64,000 nucleotides of DNA from Stereocaulon alpinum (GCA_018257865.1 JAEUBA010000002.1:620001-684000), one strand, 5' to 3'; shown: positions 47,770-60,684, counted from the stretch's first letter. Notes: generated by a model not told the origin, from the letters alone. Numbers and translations are program-made.

Positions 47770-48059
47770 AATCCTTGGAGTCTGGAAGTGCTGCATTTCT
47801 CCGGCGCAGATATAGAGCAGGACATAGCGTGGGCGGTATGTACCCCAATAGTGTGAGTCTGGCTTAGCGATCTTTTTGCTTTTGTTGCTTTTAACATTGA
47901 GTCTTTGGCAATACCTGTGTCCAGACCCCATCTATAATGTACAAAGTTGTGATATGATGGCCCCTCCCATATCGATGCAATGTTGACCATCTTCAATGCC
48001 ATGAACCGAGAGTAGTAATACACTGTGTGCGCGTGGATTCTGAACCCTTCTGTTCCTCT
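47770..48059. other. Convergent 3' region of NUC1 and TIM13
   Basis: 290 bp with no separate feature recognised. Confidence 0.4.
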
Positions 48060-48441
48060 TCATATCCCAACCCCATCGTCATTGCCTATCCCTCCCATGC
48101 TACTGCTTTTCTGTATCCGCGCAATGTACTGTCTACTGACAGTGTTCCACGTCGCCGTATATTTCTCCATGCATTGTGTGAGACACCCTTCCTCTCTTCT
48201 CGACAACGAGCTGCCGGGCGTGGGTACGCATTTCTGGAAGCAGTGGTTGTTCATTTTCTGCGATGGAAGTTAGGGGTGGATCTAATGTAAGGTGGTGAAG
48301 AATCCACAATTTAGGGCCTCGTGGATGACTTACGTCTATGAGTTGGCGGGCATTATTTATAGCAACTTCTTGCTGTATTTGTTTTAGTACGGCAGTCTTG
48401 GGATCTGAAGAGGCGCCGAAGGAGTCGTTCATTGAATCCAT
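48060..48441 (-). CDS. TIM13: Mitochondrial import inner membrane translocase subunit Tim13
   Basis: Exons 48441-48334 and 48257-48060 with a 76-bp intron (GTAAGT) give 101 residues. The product starts MDSMNDSFGASSDPKTAVLK and has the twin CX3C motifs CFQKC and CLTQC, followed by WNTVSRQYIARIQ. The spacing is that of small Tim chaperones. Tim13 pairs with Tim8 in the intermembrane space to guide carrier and beta-barrel precursors. The start was chosen because the first in-frame ATG gives a short family-like N-terminus; a longer in-frame upstream extension in the raw frame is not conserved-looking. It is divergent to the lectin gene across 350 bp. Confidence 0.9.
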
Positions 48442-48791
48442 GGGTGCGGAAAAGATCGTGCGTGGCTTGTCAAGACAGGGCGAGGCAAGCCAAAGTATCG
48501 AGGTCTTCGATGAGTGGGACGTGAGATTGAAATAGACCCTAATTGTAGAGGGTTTCACATGAGTGTTGACGTGAAGACGAGCTTCATCACAGCCACACCT
48601 TAGCCAGGGCTTCCGGGCCGAAAGTGACGCCGAACGCCCGCCAAACCTTCCCTTGCAAAAAGGACAGCTTTTTGAAACATGGTCTGTTGCACGCGACTGG
48701 CGTCTCCGCATTCCTTATGTATCTTTGAGCAAGCCTCTTCTCCGGCGTACGGTCTTGAAAAATTTGAATGAAGTTTTTTGAGAAACAAGCA

Positions 48792-50055
48792 ATGATACTG
48801 CCATGGCGGGCCTCAATGCTGTGGCTGCTGGCGGCCTGTATGGGCGTGCAGGCGATCACTACACTAGAAGGCGTCAGACAGATACCTGTGCGTTTTGGAT
48901 CGAGGAAAGCTTCTCTTGAAGGTCTACTAACTCTGTGTATATAGCTACGATCCCATAGCCTCTCCGCTGTCAGTTATCCCTACTCACCCAATAGGCCATT
49001 CGATCATTCCCAAGCGGATCATTAGGGAGAACAGCGCTGACAGAAGACGAAATAGCCATACTTAGACTCTGATATGCAAAGTCGATACTTCGACTTTGGT
49101 GAGGACACAATAGTAAGAGCAGACCAGTAAGAGCGCCACAGTCAATCGAAGAGGGGAGGTCTGAGACTTTGGCCCGCAGGTACATACGTCTCACTTCGGA
49201 TCGACAGGGACAGTCAGGATGGTTGTTCTCGAAGATGCCAATGACGGCTACAAATTGGATGGTCAGCACTCTGGGCTCTCCTCCAGGCAAGTTGGCGAAG
49301 GCTGACATCAACCTGCAGATCGAAGTTGAATTCAAGATACATGGTGCAGGACATCTCCATGGAGACGGTATGGCAATCTGGTTAACAGAGGAGCGGGGCA
49401 AGTCAGGGAAGGTGTTTGGATCCACCGACAACTTCAACGGCTTGGGTGTCTTCATCGACACCTATAAGAATTCACGGCCAGGCGTATCCTTCCCCTACGT
49501 TATGGCTATGCTGGGCAATAGTTCGGTATCATATGACAAAGATCACGATGGGAAGGATAGTGAGTTGGCTGGATGCTCGGCATGTTATTCACCATCAAGG
49601 GCATTAGTACAGGCGCTAACAATGGAGGATAGGCTCGCGGGATTAGAGCCGCCGGCACAGTTCCTACCAAAATTCGAATGACCTACTACGCTGAAACATC
49701 CCTCCGCGTAGATCTTCAATATAAGAATGTGGACGAGTGGACGGAATGCTTCGAAACGGAGCAGATCAAACTGCCCCAGACCGCGTACCTCGGTTTCAGC
49801 GCAGAGACTGGCGAGCTGAGCGACAATCACGACATCATCAACGTAGCTGCACACAACTTGCATATACGGCAGAGTACGGGCGGGCGAGAAAAGGTTGGAA
49901 AAGCGCAAGCCAGGCCGTACAATCCAGGCGGAACCAAGGCACCGGGTAGCTGGAGATGGTTTTTCTTGAAGATCATACTGTTTGGAGTTGTGGTTGTTGG
50001 TGGATATGTTGGGTATACCATGTATAGAGCGAGCAAGAGAGGGTCAAGGTTCTGA
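48792..50055 (+). CDS. L-type (legume-like) lectin cargo receptor, VIP36/EMP47-like
   Basis: Exons 48792-48887, 48945-48968 (a 24-bp microexon), 49056-49126, 49180-49579 and 49633-50055 give 337 residues. A signal peptide (residues 1-~22, LWLLAACMGVQA) precedes LRSHSLSAPYLDSD, FDFGEDTIVRADQYIRLTSD and the carbohydrate domain (GDGMAIWLTEERG, GLGVFIDTYKN, DLQYKNVDEWTECF). A C-terminal membrane helix (FFLKIILFGVVVVGGYVGY) and a basic cytosolic tail (RASKRGSRF) follow. The protein is expected to be a type I ER-Golgi receptor for high-mannose glycoproteins. The fourth intron (49580-49632) appears to use a GC-AG pair; no GT donor keeps the conserved frame. Confidence 0.88.
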
Positions 50056-50949
50056 AGAACACGCCCAGTCTGCGTAAACAGCAATTCAATGCATTCATCC
50101 CTAGGTTGAAGATTTTGAGCTCTTGCTTCCAAGTACAGCGACTGGGTCTTGATTGGTTCCCTACCAAGTGAGGATTGGCCATCGTGTGTTAAAGTTGGCC
50201 CTACCAAGTATCTCGAAGTGACTCTTTCGACATGGTTTGGGAAACATTCGATTCGGACTAGCGACATGTATGAGTAATGATTCACTACACCAGAATTCTG
50301 GCTTGTAAAACACTACACCTCTAAGAAGGGGGAAACCCAGTCACTCCTTTCCACTCAAGGACCTGATCCTTAGTGAAGAATGTACCTTGGAGGGAACAAG
50401 GTACACTTTGTTCCCTGTCGCAAGCACAACAGATACCGTGAAGTACTTCCGAGGAACCAGCGAACTGCCCATCCAACCTCGTAAGAAGTGAATCACCAAG
50501 GCCTTACCAAAATTCCTGTAATCAGACATCCTCATCACCTTCGACCCCAAACAACTCATGAGTGACATGTAGTATTTCGGTTACAACCAATGTTTTGATA
50601 CACGTACCTACTTTCTCGATCTTGATTGACGTTTGCCGTCTATGAGAACACAAACTCATCACCTTTGTTACGCGGGAATCTAACCGCTGCATAACAGCTC
50701 ATTGCTCATATGGGAATTAAAATCTGGTGATTTTCAATGACGAACGATCGATCTCGTCCAAACGAATACAGGCACACTATATCCTTGCACCGACCAAGAC
50801 ATTCTAAACTACCAAGTCCCTTGGCAACAATGGAGGGGCTTTGATCTATCCAGACAGCATGCGACTCAGTCTCTGTCCGGTTTCCTCGACTCCCAACATT
50901 AGGTATCAGGTGAGGTTCAAGCCGCATACCCGAATGTCGAGGGATGTAG
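50056..50949. other. Intergenic; upstream part of a decayed SprT-like copy
   Basis: No intact gene. The final ~100 bases may hold further eroded exon sequence of the pseudogene that follows. Short open frames at 50,341-50,568 are unconvincing. Confidence 0.4.
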
Positions 50950-51300
50950 CGAAGTCTACCTGAATGCCGCGGCGATCTTCCAGCACCAAGAGCCACGCAA
51001 GATAGTGTGGCACTGTGGCAGACGCTGTTCCATGAGCTAGTGGGTATTCTACACCAGTACTATGTCGTTGCCGTCGCTAGTACCTATACTAGTACGCCTA
51101 CATTGCTGCGACCTGTGCGCCACGTGACCCCGGCGTCAACGATGAAGAAGATACAAAACATGGCTGGACCTCTGAGCATGGATGGGGTTTCTGATGGCTC
51201 GTCAACCTTGTTCAATACCGAGCACGACCATACCTGGGTAGCGTGATTCGGAAGATCTGAAGGACGATTTCAGCTACGATATCAATAATGCCGAAGATCG
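50950..51300 (+). pseudogene. Decayed paralogue of the SprT-like gene
   Basis: Plus-strand pieces align with the intact copy at 52073-52973. EVYLNAAAIF is followed, after a frame shift, by LWQTLFHELV up to 51042; after an intron-like gap of about 53 bp come AYIAATCAPRDPG, then HGWTSEHGWGF, a stop, and VQYRARPYL. The intact copy's second zinc ligand His (HELV-H) is replaced by Tyr here, a likely CAC-to-TAC change. Boundaries are approximate and the 5' half is not recognised. Confidence 0.5.
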
Positions 51301-52072
51301 TGCATTCCGAAGCAAGCAACAATGTCGCCCGCTTGTCCACGAGAGCTTGCAGCTTATCAGATGAGATGACATGCGAGGACGCAAGTCATGGATCGCCCGT
51401 CCTGTGAAACCCGTTTCAGGGGCTTATCCAGAGTCGTCCTCACTCCCTTCAATAGCGATAGATTGGGGCTTTTACTGAACCTGTAGTAGGATCATGACAC
51501 TTAGGTCGACATCCATCATTACATCCTATCCTACGCAATGTGGCTCCATACCGAATTCGAATGGGTAGTACTTGGTAAATAGTTTTCACCATCTCCAAAT
51601 CAACATCTAATTGGCAGGTTGGCTCATTGCTGTGTGAGTGTAACAAATATTTCTGAGTTATTCAATACGATCTTGCACGTCCTCAAAGGCTGTTCGACTC
51701 TGAAGTCGCACCAGGTCTGTGCCACACAAATGGGGAAGCACGCTATGTTTGCTCAGGTGCTATGCGGATCGGAAGGACCAATGACTGATGACTCGTCTTC
51801 GACCACGTTACAATATCGTCTTCTGTTCAACGAAATCAATCTGTGTACTGACTTCGCCCCTACGATATATTCGATCGCAGCTCAAGAGGTAGTGGCAAAA
51901 GTGTCGACCCCAAAGCGATGTGTTATGTTGCGTTCGTGAAAGGGTCTGGAATGACTCCGCCCAAACGAGTGATTCCTAGACTGACAAGCTCGGTTCAGTG
52001 AGACAAATCTCGTTGTGGCACGACAACCTGAACAATTTCCCCTGCTTTTAACACAGAATCATTGTCCAAAGA
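51301..52072. other. Intergenic; nothing firmly recognised
   Basis: One 106-codon frame (51619-51939, plus) has a protein-like stretch (LFNEINLCTDFAPTIYSIAA) but no family match that I can see. It may be residue of another decayed copy. The last 150 bp would be the promoter of the SprT-like gene. Confidence 0.3.
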
Positions 52073-52973
52073 ATGGACACACCTCTCAGCGAAAAGGACC
52101 GGACTCGTCTCCGCTACGAAACGATTCTTCCTGTGTATGCCAACAACGGAACACCTTATTTGTGTAGCCAAGAAGACATCGATGACTACCAGGAATTTTC
52201 TGGCCATTTAGACGTACCTTTTCTATCCCTAGCGGAATCAACGCGGCAACTGACTTCATTCTTGATGGCGGAGCCAAGTGATGACATCAAAGGAGCTTTG
52301 TCCCGTCTTCGCCAGGCAAGATGGAATTCCATTTGGGGTCCAGGTATCATCTTAAAAGCCCTGCATGATATCGACATCGCCTTCTTTAATTCTTGTCTAC
52401 GAGGAAAAGTTATTGTTCGCTGGAGCAATACTGAAGAAATCGCCCGGGTTGGATCGTTGCGAAATAGAAGCGACATCAGTGGTAGATATCTTGGCTTATG
52501 TTGTCCTGAGGAAGATCTGCGGCAAGCAACAGTATACCTCAATGCCGAGACGATATTTTGTCGACCAACAGCATGCGAGGAAATGTGGCAGACCATATTC
52601 CATGAGCTCGTGGTCAGTTGTGAACCCGACATCCTAGAAGTCTGGCACTGATCGCGTGTCACAGCATGCTTATTTCATAGCAACTACCGGCGTTCCGGAC
52701 GGAGACGAACACTACGACTCGCACAGACAGATGCCTGACACACACGGATGGGTTTATTGCTGGCTTCTGACCCACGTAGATCAAAGAGCGAGGGCGTACT
52801 TAGATATGGCAGTGATACATTCGGATGAAAATTACCGGCTTGACATCTCCACTGAGTTGAACCAGATCTTAGAAGAGGTCGTCGCTTTTCGATCATCATG
52901 GCGTCCGCCGCGTCCGCGTTTGAGCCTACTACGGTGTCCCGGGATAACCAATTGGTCACATCAAATATTTTGA
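52073..52973 (+). CDS. SprT-like zinc-metallopeptidase domain protein
   Basis: Exons 52073-52612 and 52665-52973 (52-bp intron, GTCAGT donor) give 282 residues. Splicing joins WQTIFHELV to HAYFIATTG and makes the HExxH zinc motif H177-E178-L-V-H181. A downstream His in DTHGWVYCWLL (His207) is a candidate third ligand, as in SprT-family domains where an SHG-type motif follows. The N-terminal ~170 residues (RYETILPVYANNG, LGLCCPEEDL) are not recognised, and there is no signal peptide. SprT proteins cleave DNA-protein crosslinks, but this lineage-type copy is too diverged to assume that. Its stop codon lies only a few bases from the RIP block, with a decayed paralogue upstream. Confidence 0.6.
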
Positions 52974-55900
52974 ACTTTTATTTCTGAAAACCTACCCTAC
53001 TATATTTGCAACTCTTAATAATCTAGTAACTATACCACCACCAGCTATTAACTATCTATTAAGTAACTTAAATAGTTGTTTCTATACATAATAAACCCTT
53101 ACTAGTAGTTAGAACTATACGCTGTTATCTCCCGCTACTATATATATCGCCGCCGGAAATAGGTGAAATACTTATATTATCTCTACTAATAATATATAGT
53201 AGACTACGCTAACTACTCCCTATAGGTAAGATAACCTCCTACTAGCCTCCCGCCCTCCTTCTATATACTATCCTACGTCTATAAGTAGCTAGGCGGGTTA
53301 TAATTCTACCCCGCTATTATATAGTCTAAGTCTCCGCCTTAGCTAGCGGTAGGGAAGGCCCGCCTATAATATATACTAATAAGTATATATATACGTATTA
53401 CTATAGAGGTCCTTATACTTTACTAGCGCCTTAGTTAGTAGCTAAGATATAGTTAAGTACTATATAGTAAGTACTTAGTAATCTATACCGCTATTAAGTA
53501 TATATAGAAATATAGGTTACGGAGGGCCTATAGTTAATAGTAGTAGACTTAGTAGTAGCGGTATTAGCCTAGCCGTATTAGAAATACCTAAGTAGCTAGA
53601 GACTATATAGAGTAATACTATATAGAAAGGATTAGTTAATTAGTTAGATAATTCTATTATTAGAAAAGTAGGCGTATTCTATACTACTCCTTAATATATA
53701 CTACTTTACTACCTATAAGTTAATATTTATAACTTTAAAAAACATTAATAATAATATAGTTAGTAGCGATAGTAATATAATATATAAGCCTTAGATTAGA
53801 CCCTAAAGTAGTACTATAATAGTATACTAAGGGCGAGTAGTCTTAAAGATATTTAATTATACCCTACTATCGCTATTATACCTAATATTACGGCTTCTTC
53901 TTCTTATTCTTACGCGCACTAGTCTTCGACTTAGTAGGATTAATAGTAGAGGATAGCGAATAAAGACGCTTCTTACCTTATAATACTATTAGTATATTAA
54001 TTATATTATTATTAGTATTCTTTATATAATTAGCGATATTTATATAGTTTTAAGGAAGTAACTTACCTTAAGAGATTTAAGATTACTAAACTTTTCTATA
54101 ACCTATACTATAGGGTCTTCTTTCTTAACTTCTTCTTCTTCCTTAACCTTCTACTTTCCTTTCCCTTTTAGTTATAGAGTTATAGGTATTTTAGAGACCT
54201 TCGCTACTAAAACCTTTACTACTATATACTTCTTAGGAGCCTCTACCGGAATATATCTTTACCTCTCCGCCTTATATTCTTCTTCCTCCGCTGCCTCTAC
54301 CGCCTTAGGGTTATCTTTAGCTATCTTATAGATTAAGTATAGCTCTTTCTCCTTAGCTCTATTAAGCCTAATATATAGTATAAAGTTATATACCTATACT
54401 AGAGAATCAGCTATATCTCCTATTATTACCGGTATACTATATAAACTACTACCTTAAATCCTAGGAAAGATTTAGACCCTATTAACCCCTACTACGTTAT
54501 TAAAGATAAGCTTAGCGCTAGCTCTATAATTAGCGAAAAGGGTATCGCAAATCTAATCCTCTAGAGAATTAATCTTTATATTAAAGATAGTATAAAGTAT
54601 AATTCCTAAATATATTAGCTAGGACTATATAATATAATATTATATTATACTAACTATATTAGCGATTATTAATATAGGTCCTCTAGTAATCGTTAGTAGT
54701 AGTATAGAGATAATATTACTAGCGAGGAATAATAGATATAAGCTATTTCTCAGCTACTATCCTACTTCTAGGGTAGGTAGGTTTAGGGATAGGATATAGG
54801 CTTAAGGAGGAGGACGTATATACTATACTATTACTAGTATAAGGGCGCGAAGTTATAGCGCTATAAGTCTAATTTATTAAAGCGGTATATCTTAACGCTA
54901 TAAGTATTATACCCTTATATAGAAGGCGTAGTTCCTAGAAATAATTAGTAAAAAATATATATAAGTAGGACTTACTTACCTTACCTCTTTAACTCTCTCT
55001 AATATAGTTATCCTTAGAACTAACGTATAAATAATTACTACCGTAACCTTTACTAAGTTTTACTATAGTAAAGTAGTCTTTTCTACCTCTCTCTAAGTAA
55101 AACCGTCTTAGTAGAGATAATATTATAATAGGCGTATAATAGAATTTATCGCTAGTAATTAAGGAAGGATCTAGGGGTTATTACTTAAGGAATAATCTAA
55201 GGGATTAATTGATTGGTTTATACGCCTATTCTAGTATCTATATATACTAATAAGGGTGTTCTATTACATTATTTGTAAAACTAGTAGATAGTATACGTAG
55301 TATACCTTTCCTAGCCGTAAGAGAAACTATAGTATAGTACTTAGATAAAAACTCCCGCTTATCCTTAATAATATAATTACTTTTGGTTTAGGGATTATAC
55401 CCTAGGCCTCCTTAATACCGGTAACTCTTAACTATATTCTTTAATATTATACCGAGCGCTTTATAACATTATTTCTAATACTAACTGTAATATACGCCCT
55501 TTATACTATACTCAGCTTTTAAGGACCCTGCTATATTCTTCTATATCCTTTAACTTTATTATAGTGCTAAGCGCCTTATAACTTTCTTTAACCTTTACTA
55601 TATTAATATAGGGGGGGGAGGAGGGGGTATATAGCCGTCCTATAAGGGTTTAAGTTATTAGCGCTGATTAGTAGTATTTATTAGTATCCGTAGTAGTACC
55701 GGATTTAGCTATTTAGTAGTTTACTAGTTAAGGATATAAGAAAGGGGGGAAGCTATATATACCGCTTAGGAGGCCTATACTTATATAAAGAATTAGATAG
55801 TATAATATCCCGCTAGTTATATTAGATAGTACTTACTTCTATCCTTATATACTTTACTTTAGGGGGGAGCTAACCCTTTAGCTTATAATTATAGTTATAT

Positions 55901-57174
55901 AGTACCGCTTATACTAAAGGCTTGCCTAGCTACTTAGATAGGGGCCGTCCTTTTCTAAAATATACCTTTTAATTTATAACTTAGTATATCCTTCTCTTAG
56001 TCCTATATACTTATAACCCTAGCCTTCCCCTAGGATAGACTACGCGTTAGTCTTAACTAGTAGATATATATTAAGTATACGTAGATATTAGATTTTTTAA
56101 ATTAATAGCTAGGTAGGTATTACCTATACTCTTTACTTATTAGGCTAAGATACTATACCTAATACTAATTCTTACTATCTAGTCTCGATCGTAGGGGAGG
56201 TATAATAGTTATAGTAGAGTTAGGGTAGGTGTTATTATATTACCCGAAAAACTCTATATAGAGTTCTCAGTAACTACGCGACGTCTTAATATTATTCAAC
56301 CTATAATATATTAGGGGAGATATCTCAGCTCTGAATAGGTATTCAGGTTCGTAGCTAGTACCGCGTATAGGTATATCTCTATCGCTGGCCATCTAGGGGA
56401 ATTACCTAGTATTTTAATTATAATTTAGGATAGCGGTATATCTTAGATATAGTCGAATTTCTACTATAGAGTACTTAAAGGAGATATTTCCAGCGGAGAA
56501 TAGTACGCCCCTAATTCTATATAGATTTTCTTAAAACTTTAGATAATAACCGTAGTTATAGTACTCTAAATCGTATTAGAATTATATAGATAGGGAGGAA
56601 GTAGGGGGAGAGCTTAATATAGTTAAAAATTATTATATTATAAGTTAGTGCCCGTAATCTTTATAGAAGATTAATAATTAAACGGGCTATATCTCGCTTA
56701 TTTAATACTCGATTTATAAAATTTACTAAGTAGATTTAAAAAGTTTTCTATTTATAGTCTAAGCGGGCTTCTAATTCTAAGTAATAGCTATATTAGACCT
56801 CTATACTAAGTAAAATCTAACCCCTGAGTAACTCCTACTAGCTATAACCGTCCTGCGAGTACTAGACCTATAGTAGCACCTACTTATAGACTAGGTTATT
56901 TATAAGCTTATACCTAATATACTCGTCCGAATCCGGACTAATCATATATAGGTTCGACTCTATAGTAACGCGCGAGTTACTAATATAGAATTATCTATAG
57001 GTAAATGCTAGATAGGATCGTAGGTTAAGTCCTATATACTTTATTAACTAGCCCTGCGACTTATTAATAGTTATTACGAAGGTAGGGCGTATAGGGAACT
57101 ACTTACGGGTAAATAGGGTAGGGATATACTTATTACTATCCTTAAACTATAAAGGGATCTTATATAAGACTACT
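52974..57174. repeat. RIP-degraded AT-rich block, mostly unclassified
   Basis: Composition switches within about ten bases of the gene end to sequence nearly free of CA, TG and ATG. On the minus strand around 54,060-54,400 a charged, stop-broken translation (AEEEEYKAERKRYIPVEAPKK) hints at a decayed transposon protein, family unknown. No intact reading frame remains. Confidence 0.75.
55204..55285 (-). repeat. 3'-end fragment of the same LINE as at 60685
   Basis: TTTATACGCCTATTCTAG and the following ~60 bases match 60,685-60,760, with changes of RIP type (TGAGGG to TAAGGG). Similarity fades further right, so the remaining extent of this older copy is not defined. Confidence 0.55.
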
Positions 57175-57500
57175 GTTACGGGTAACCCCGCAAGGTTACG
57201 GGCAATACACGTGATAGGGTTAGTAGGTAAAGGACACTTAGGAGAGGACCTAGTGATATAAGTAATCTAGAATATATTAGGTAGATTATAGAGTAATATA
57301 GTAGATATAGGCCTAGATCACCCAGATTATATTAGGGCTTAGTATAATCAAGGTGAATATATAAGGAAGGGTTTTCCTTTAGTAGAATGTTTCTTATCTC
57401 CTTATATTTAACTTATGTAATTAAGAGGAGTCTTAGCTAAAGATAATTTAACGACTATCTATCTCTATTACCTTCTAGTACTTAATATACTATATAATTT
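57175..57500 (+). repeat. Possible 5' LTR/leader of the right-hand gypsy element
   Basis: It starts TGTTACGGGTAACCCCGC, keeps more CA/TG than its surroundings and has a TATATAAGG box near 57,359, consistent with an LTR promoter. I could not find a matching copy near the 3' end of the element or a primer-binding site, so the call is weak. Confidence 0.3.
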
Positions 57501-57939
57501 ACCTAAAGGAGTTAAACCACCCCGTTATACTTTAAATACTATACTTTAGACTATATAGTATAAGCACTTCTAGTTCTACCTTAGGGGAAAGACGGCGCGT
57601 AATACCTGAAGTAATAAGTAGATTTAAGGGAAAGGAGGTAGCTCCTATTCCTAAGGACGGAATTACTATCAGCGAAGGAGGGATAAAGTTACCTACCCCT
57701 ACTAAGTTTTCTAGTAGAAAGGGAGGATTAAATACGTTTCTCTAATAAATCGACCTATATATAGCGTTTAACGTATTAAGCTTCTATACTATAAAGGCTA
57801 GGAATATATTTTACTTATTATACCTTAAAGGTAATATAGCAGTAGTACTTTAACCTTAATTAGAAGAATATCTTATAATTTAGAACCCTAATATAATAGA
57901 AGATAACTCTTTAAAGATTATCTCTAATAAGACGTATAT

Positions 57940-58420
57940 CAGGAACCTGTTAAGGTTCTATTTTAGGGATAGTACTAAAGAAAGAAGGCTAAAACAAAAG
58001 CTTATAAATCTCTAATAGAAGGGACCAGCGATAGAATATATAGCGTAGTTTAGAGGAATTACCTATTAGCTTAAATAGTTAGAGGACGCTTAAGCTACTA
58101 TATATTAAAAAGGATTAAAGGATAATATTAAGGATAAACTCGCCTATTCTAATAATATTAGAAACTTTATACAGTTAGTATCTAAGGTCTACTCTATCGA
58201 TAATAGGTTATATAAAAGGAAGATAGAACGGAAGTCTTTAGGTCTAGTTACTAGGTTTAGGAGAAAGGAAAATGTTTCAGCTATAAAAGCGAAATTCTCT
58301 AGGAAACCTTATAAAGGAAAGAAGTAGAAGAAGGACCTATCTAATATAGAATACTATAGATACTATAAAAAGGGATACTACCAAAATAAGTATCCTTAAT
58401 AAGAGTAGGTAGCTATAGTA
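57940..58420 (+). pseudogene. Degenerate Gag with RIP-mutated zinc knuckle
   Basis: The frame reads LLRFYFRDSTKERR and later KFSRKPYKGKK, then a CCHC-type knuckle at 58,352-58,395 in which all four ligand positions of CX2CX4HX4C are now Tyr (YYRYYKKGYYQNKY). The changes are single G-to-A or C-to-T transitions from Cys and His codons. Confidence 0.75.
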
Positions 58421-59999
58421 GGGGATATATACCCCGACTATAATAGATAGGAGTAGCCGGAACGACTAGTAAGGTTAACTAATAAGGAGTATAAATACTT
58501 AAGTTAGACGGCTTACTATAATAATTCGTACTAAATATATCTTAGTAGGAAGGACGGATTAGGATAGTACCCTTAAAAGCTAAGATACTAAGTATCTATA
58601 GTAAATAGTAAAGAATACTTTAGTAAGGATTAGGTCGATAATCCCCGCTAAGAACTATCCTCTAGAAGCGAGTTAGGAGAGCTTATAGAGGGAGAAGTCT
58701 TATTAGATAATAAAACCCTTAATAGAATTAAGGCTTTAAGGTCGGATACCTAAAGGACTTAAGAAGAACTACTAGAATCCTATTAACAGCGATTAGAGTA
58801 CGTAGAATAGCAGATAATAGATCTATACGATAAACTAGAAAAGGCTGATAAGTACGCACGAAAAGTTATTATAGATAAACTAATATAAGCCTTAATAGCC
58901 TCGTTAAGCGAGGAATAGGCTAAGAAACTAGTAGGAAGTAACTAATAATTATTATTAGTTACTAAGTTTATAAGTCTTTTTAGAAGTCTATCTATAAGAT
59001 TCGCTAAGGACGAAACTAGGGGGCTTATAGAGTTTAAGTCCTTAGTAGCTTAAAAGATCTAAGAAGTACTATAAAGGGATAAGTATCTAGACTAGGATAA
59101 TATAGTCTACTAGAAACTCCCTAAGGGATTAAGGTTCTTAAGAGATAGGAGTATACTACTACCGGATTAATAACTTATTCTGTAGGATTTACGGTTATTA
59201 ATCTATTATTTAGATAAAGCGGTTAAGAACCTCCTAAAGCGTTAGGAAAAGATCCCGCTAAGCAAGTTTATTAAGGAAGACCTAATAACTAGGGACTCTA
59301 AAGGAGAACTTATAAAAAACTAGTAGGTTCCGTAATAAATAGACTAGGTAGCGGAACTACTAAAAAGGTTAAATAGATTACCTCAGCTGAATTATATAGT
59401 AATATTAGGTTTTAGTTCTAAGTAAAGGTTAATAGTATTCCGGTAAGGGTTATTATTAATAGCGGATTAAGTAAGGATTTAATTAAACTAAGTTTCGTAA
59501 GGAAATATAATTTACCTATACGAAAACGCGAGCTATACGCGTTAATAAACTTCGATAGGTTAATAATAGGGACTATTAATAAAAGTACTAAAAAGCTTAA
59601 CCTAAGGATAGGATAAAGATATAAGGAGTATACCTTTAATTTAGTACTAAAAGGGGTTAATAATATTACCCTAGGAATCTTATAGTTAAGGAAAGCTAAC
59701 CTATTAATAGGATAGGGTTCTTAGAATATTATATTTATAGATAGTATACTAAATAGGGTTCTACTAATCTAAAAATATAAATCTCTCTTAGTAATAGTAT
59801 AAACCTAAGAGGAGATAAAGGATAATTTTAAGTTAGGAAATATTATAGTACTATAGAGTTAAGTTAGACTTATAAGCGAGACTACTACTATAAAAATCCT
59901 AAATAAATATACGGAATTCAGAACCCTATTCTAGGAAGAGAGTATTAACGAAGCCCTTCCTAAGCACTAACTATAGGACTATAAGATTAAACTAATCCT

Positions 60000-60684
60000 A
60001 GGTAAAGAACCTACGAAGAAGCTAATATACCTACTATCGCGAGATAAAGCTATTACTCTTATAAAGTATATTAAAGAAAATGAATAGAAGGGGTTTATTT
60101 AAAAATCTTAATTACCCGCAGGATACCCGATCCTATTCGTACCTAAATTAGATAGTGAATTACGATTATATATAGATTATAGAGCACTTAATAATATAAC
60201 TATAAAGAACAGTTATCCCTTACTATTAATAGGAGAACTTTAAGATAAGCTCTAAGGCAAGAAATAGTTTACTAAGTTTAATATTCTAAGAGTATTTAAC
60301 CAAATATATATAAAGAAAGGCGACGAGTAGAAAATAGCTTTCTATATAAGATAGGGTCTCTATAAATACCTCGTAATACTATTTAGGTTAATAAATACGC
60401 CTATAACGTTTTAGGTATTTATTAATAATATCCTAAAAGAATATCTAGATAACTTCGTCTTAGTATATATTAATAATATACTCGTATACTCAGATATATA
60501 TAAGGAATATATTAAGTAGGTATAGAAGGTACTAAAGAAGCTTAAGTAAGTAGGACTACGCTTAAAGTTATTAAAGTATAAATTTTACTAGAAAAGAGTT
60601 AAGTTTCTAGGGTTTATTATCTCTAACTAGGGACTAGAGATAGACTTAGAAAAGGTAAAAAGTATAATTAAGTAGCCTATACCT
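60000..60684 (+). pseudogene. Degenerate reverse transcriptase of the right-hand gypsy element
   Basis: Recognisable segments include PAGYPILFVPKLDSELRLYIDYRALN (shortened here to LRLYIDYRALN), then an eroded LVYINNILVYS around the catalytic YxDD site (the aspartates have become Asn), and VKFLGFIIS. The sequence stops at KSIIK*PIP, exactly where the LINE inserted, and resumes after it. Confidence 0.8.
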
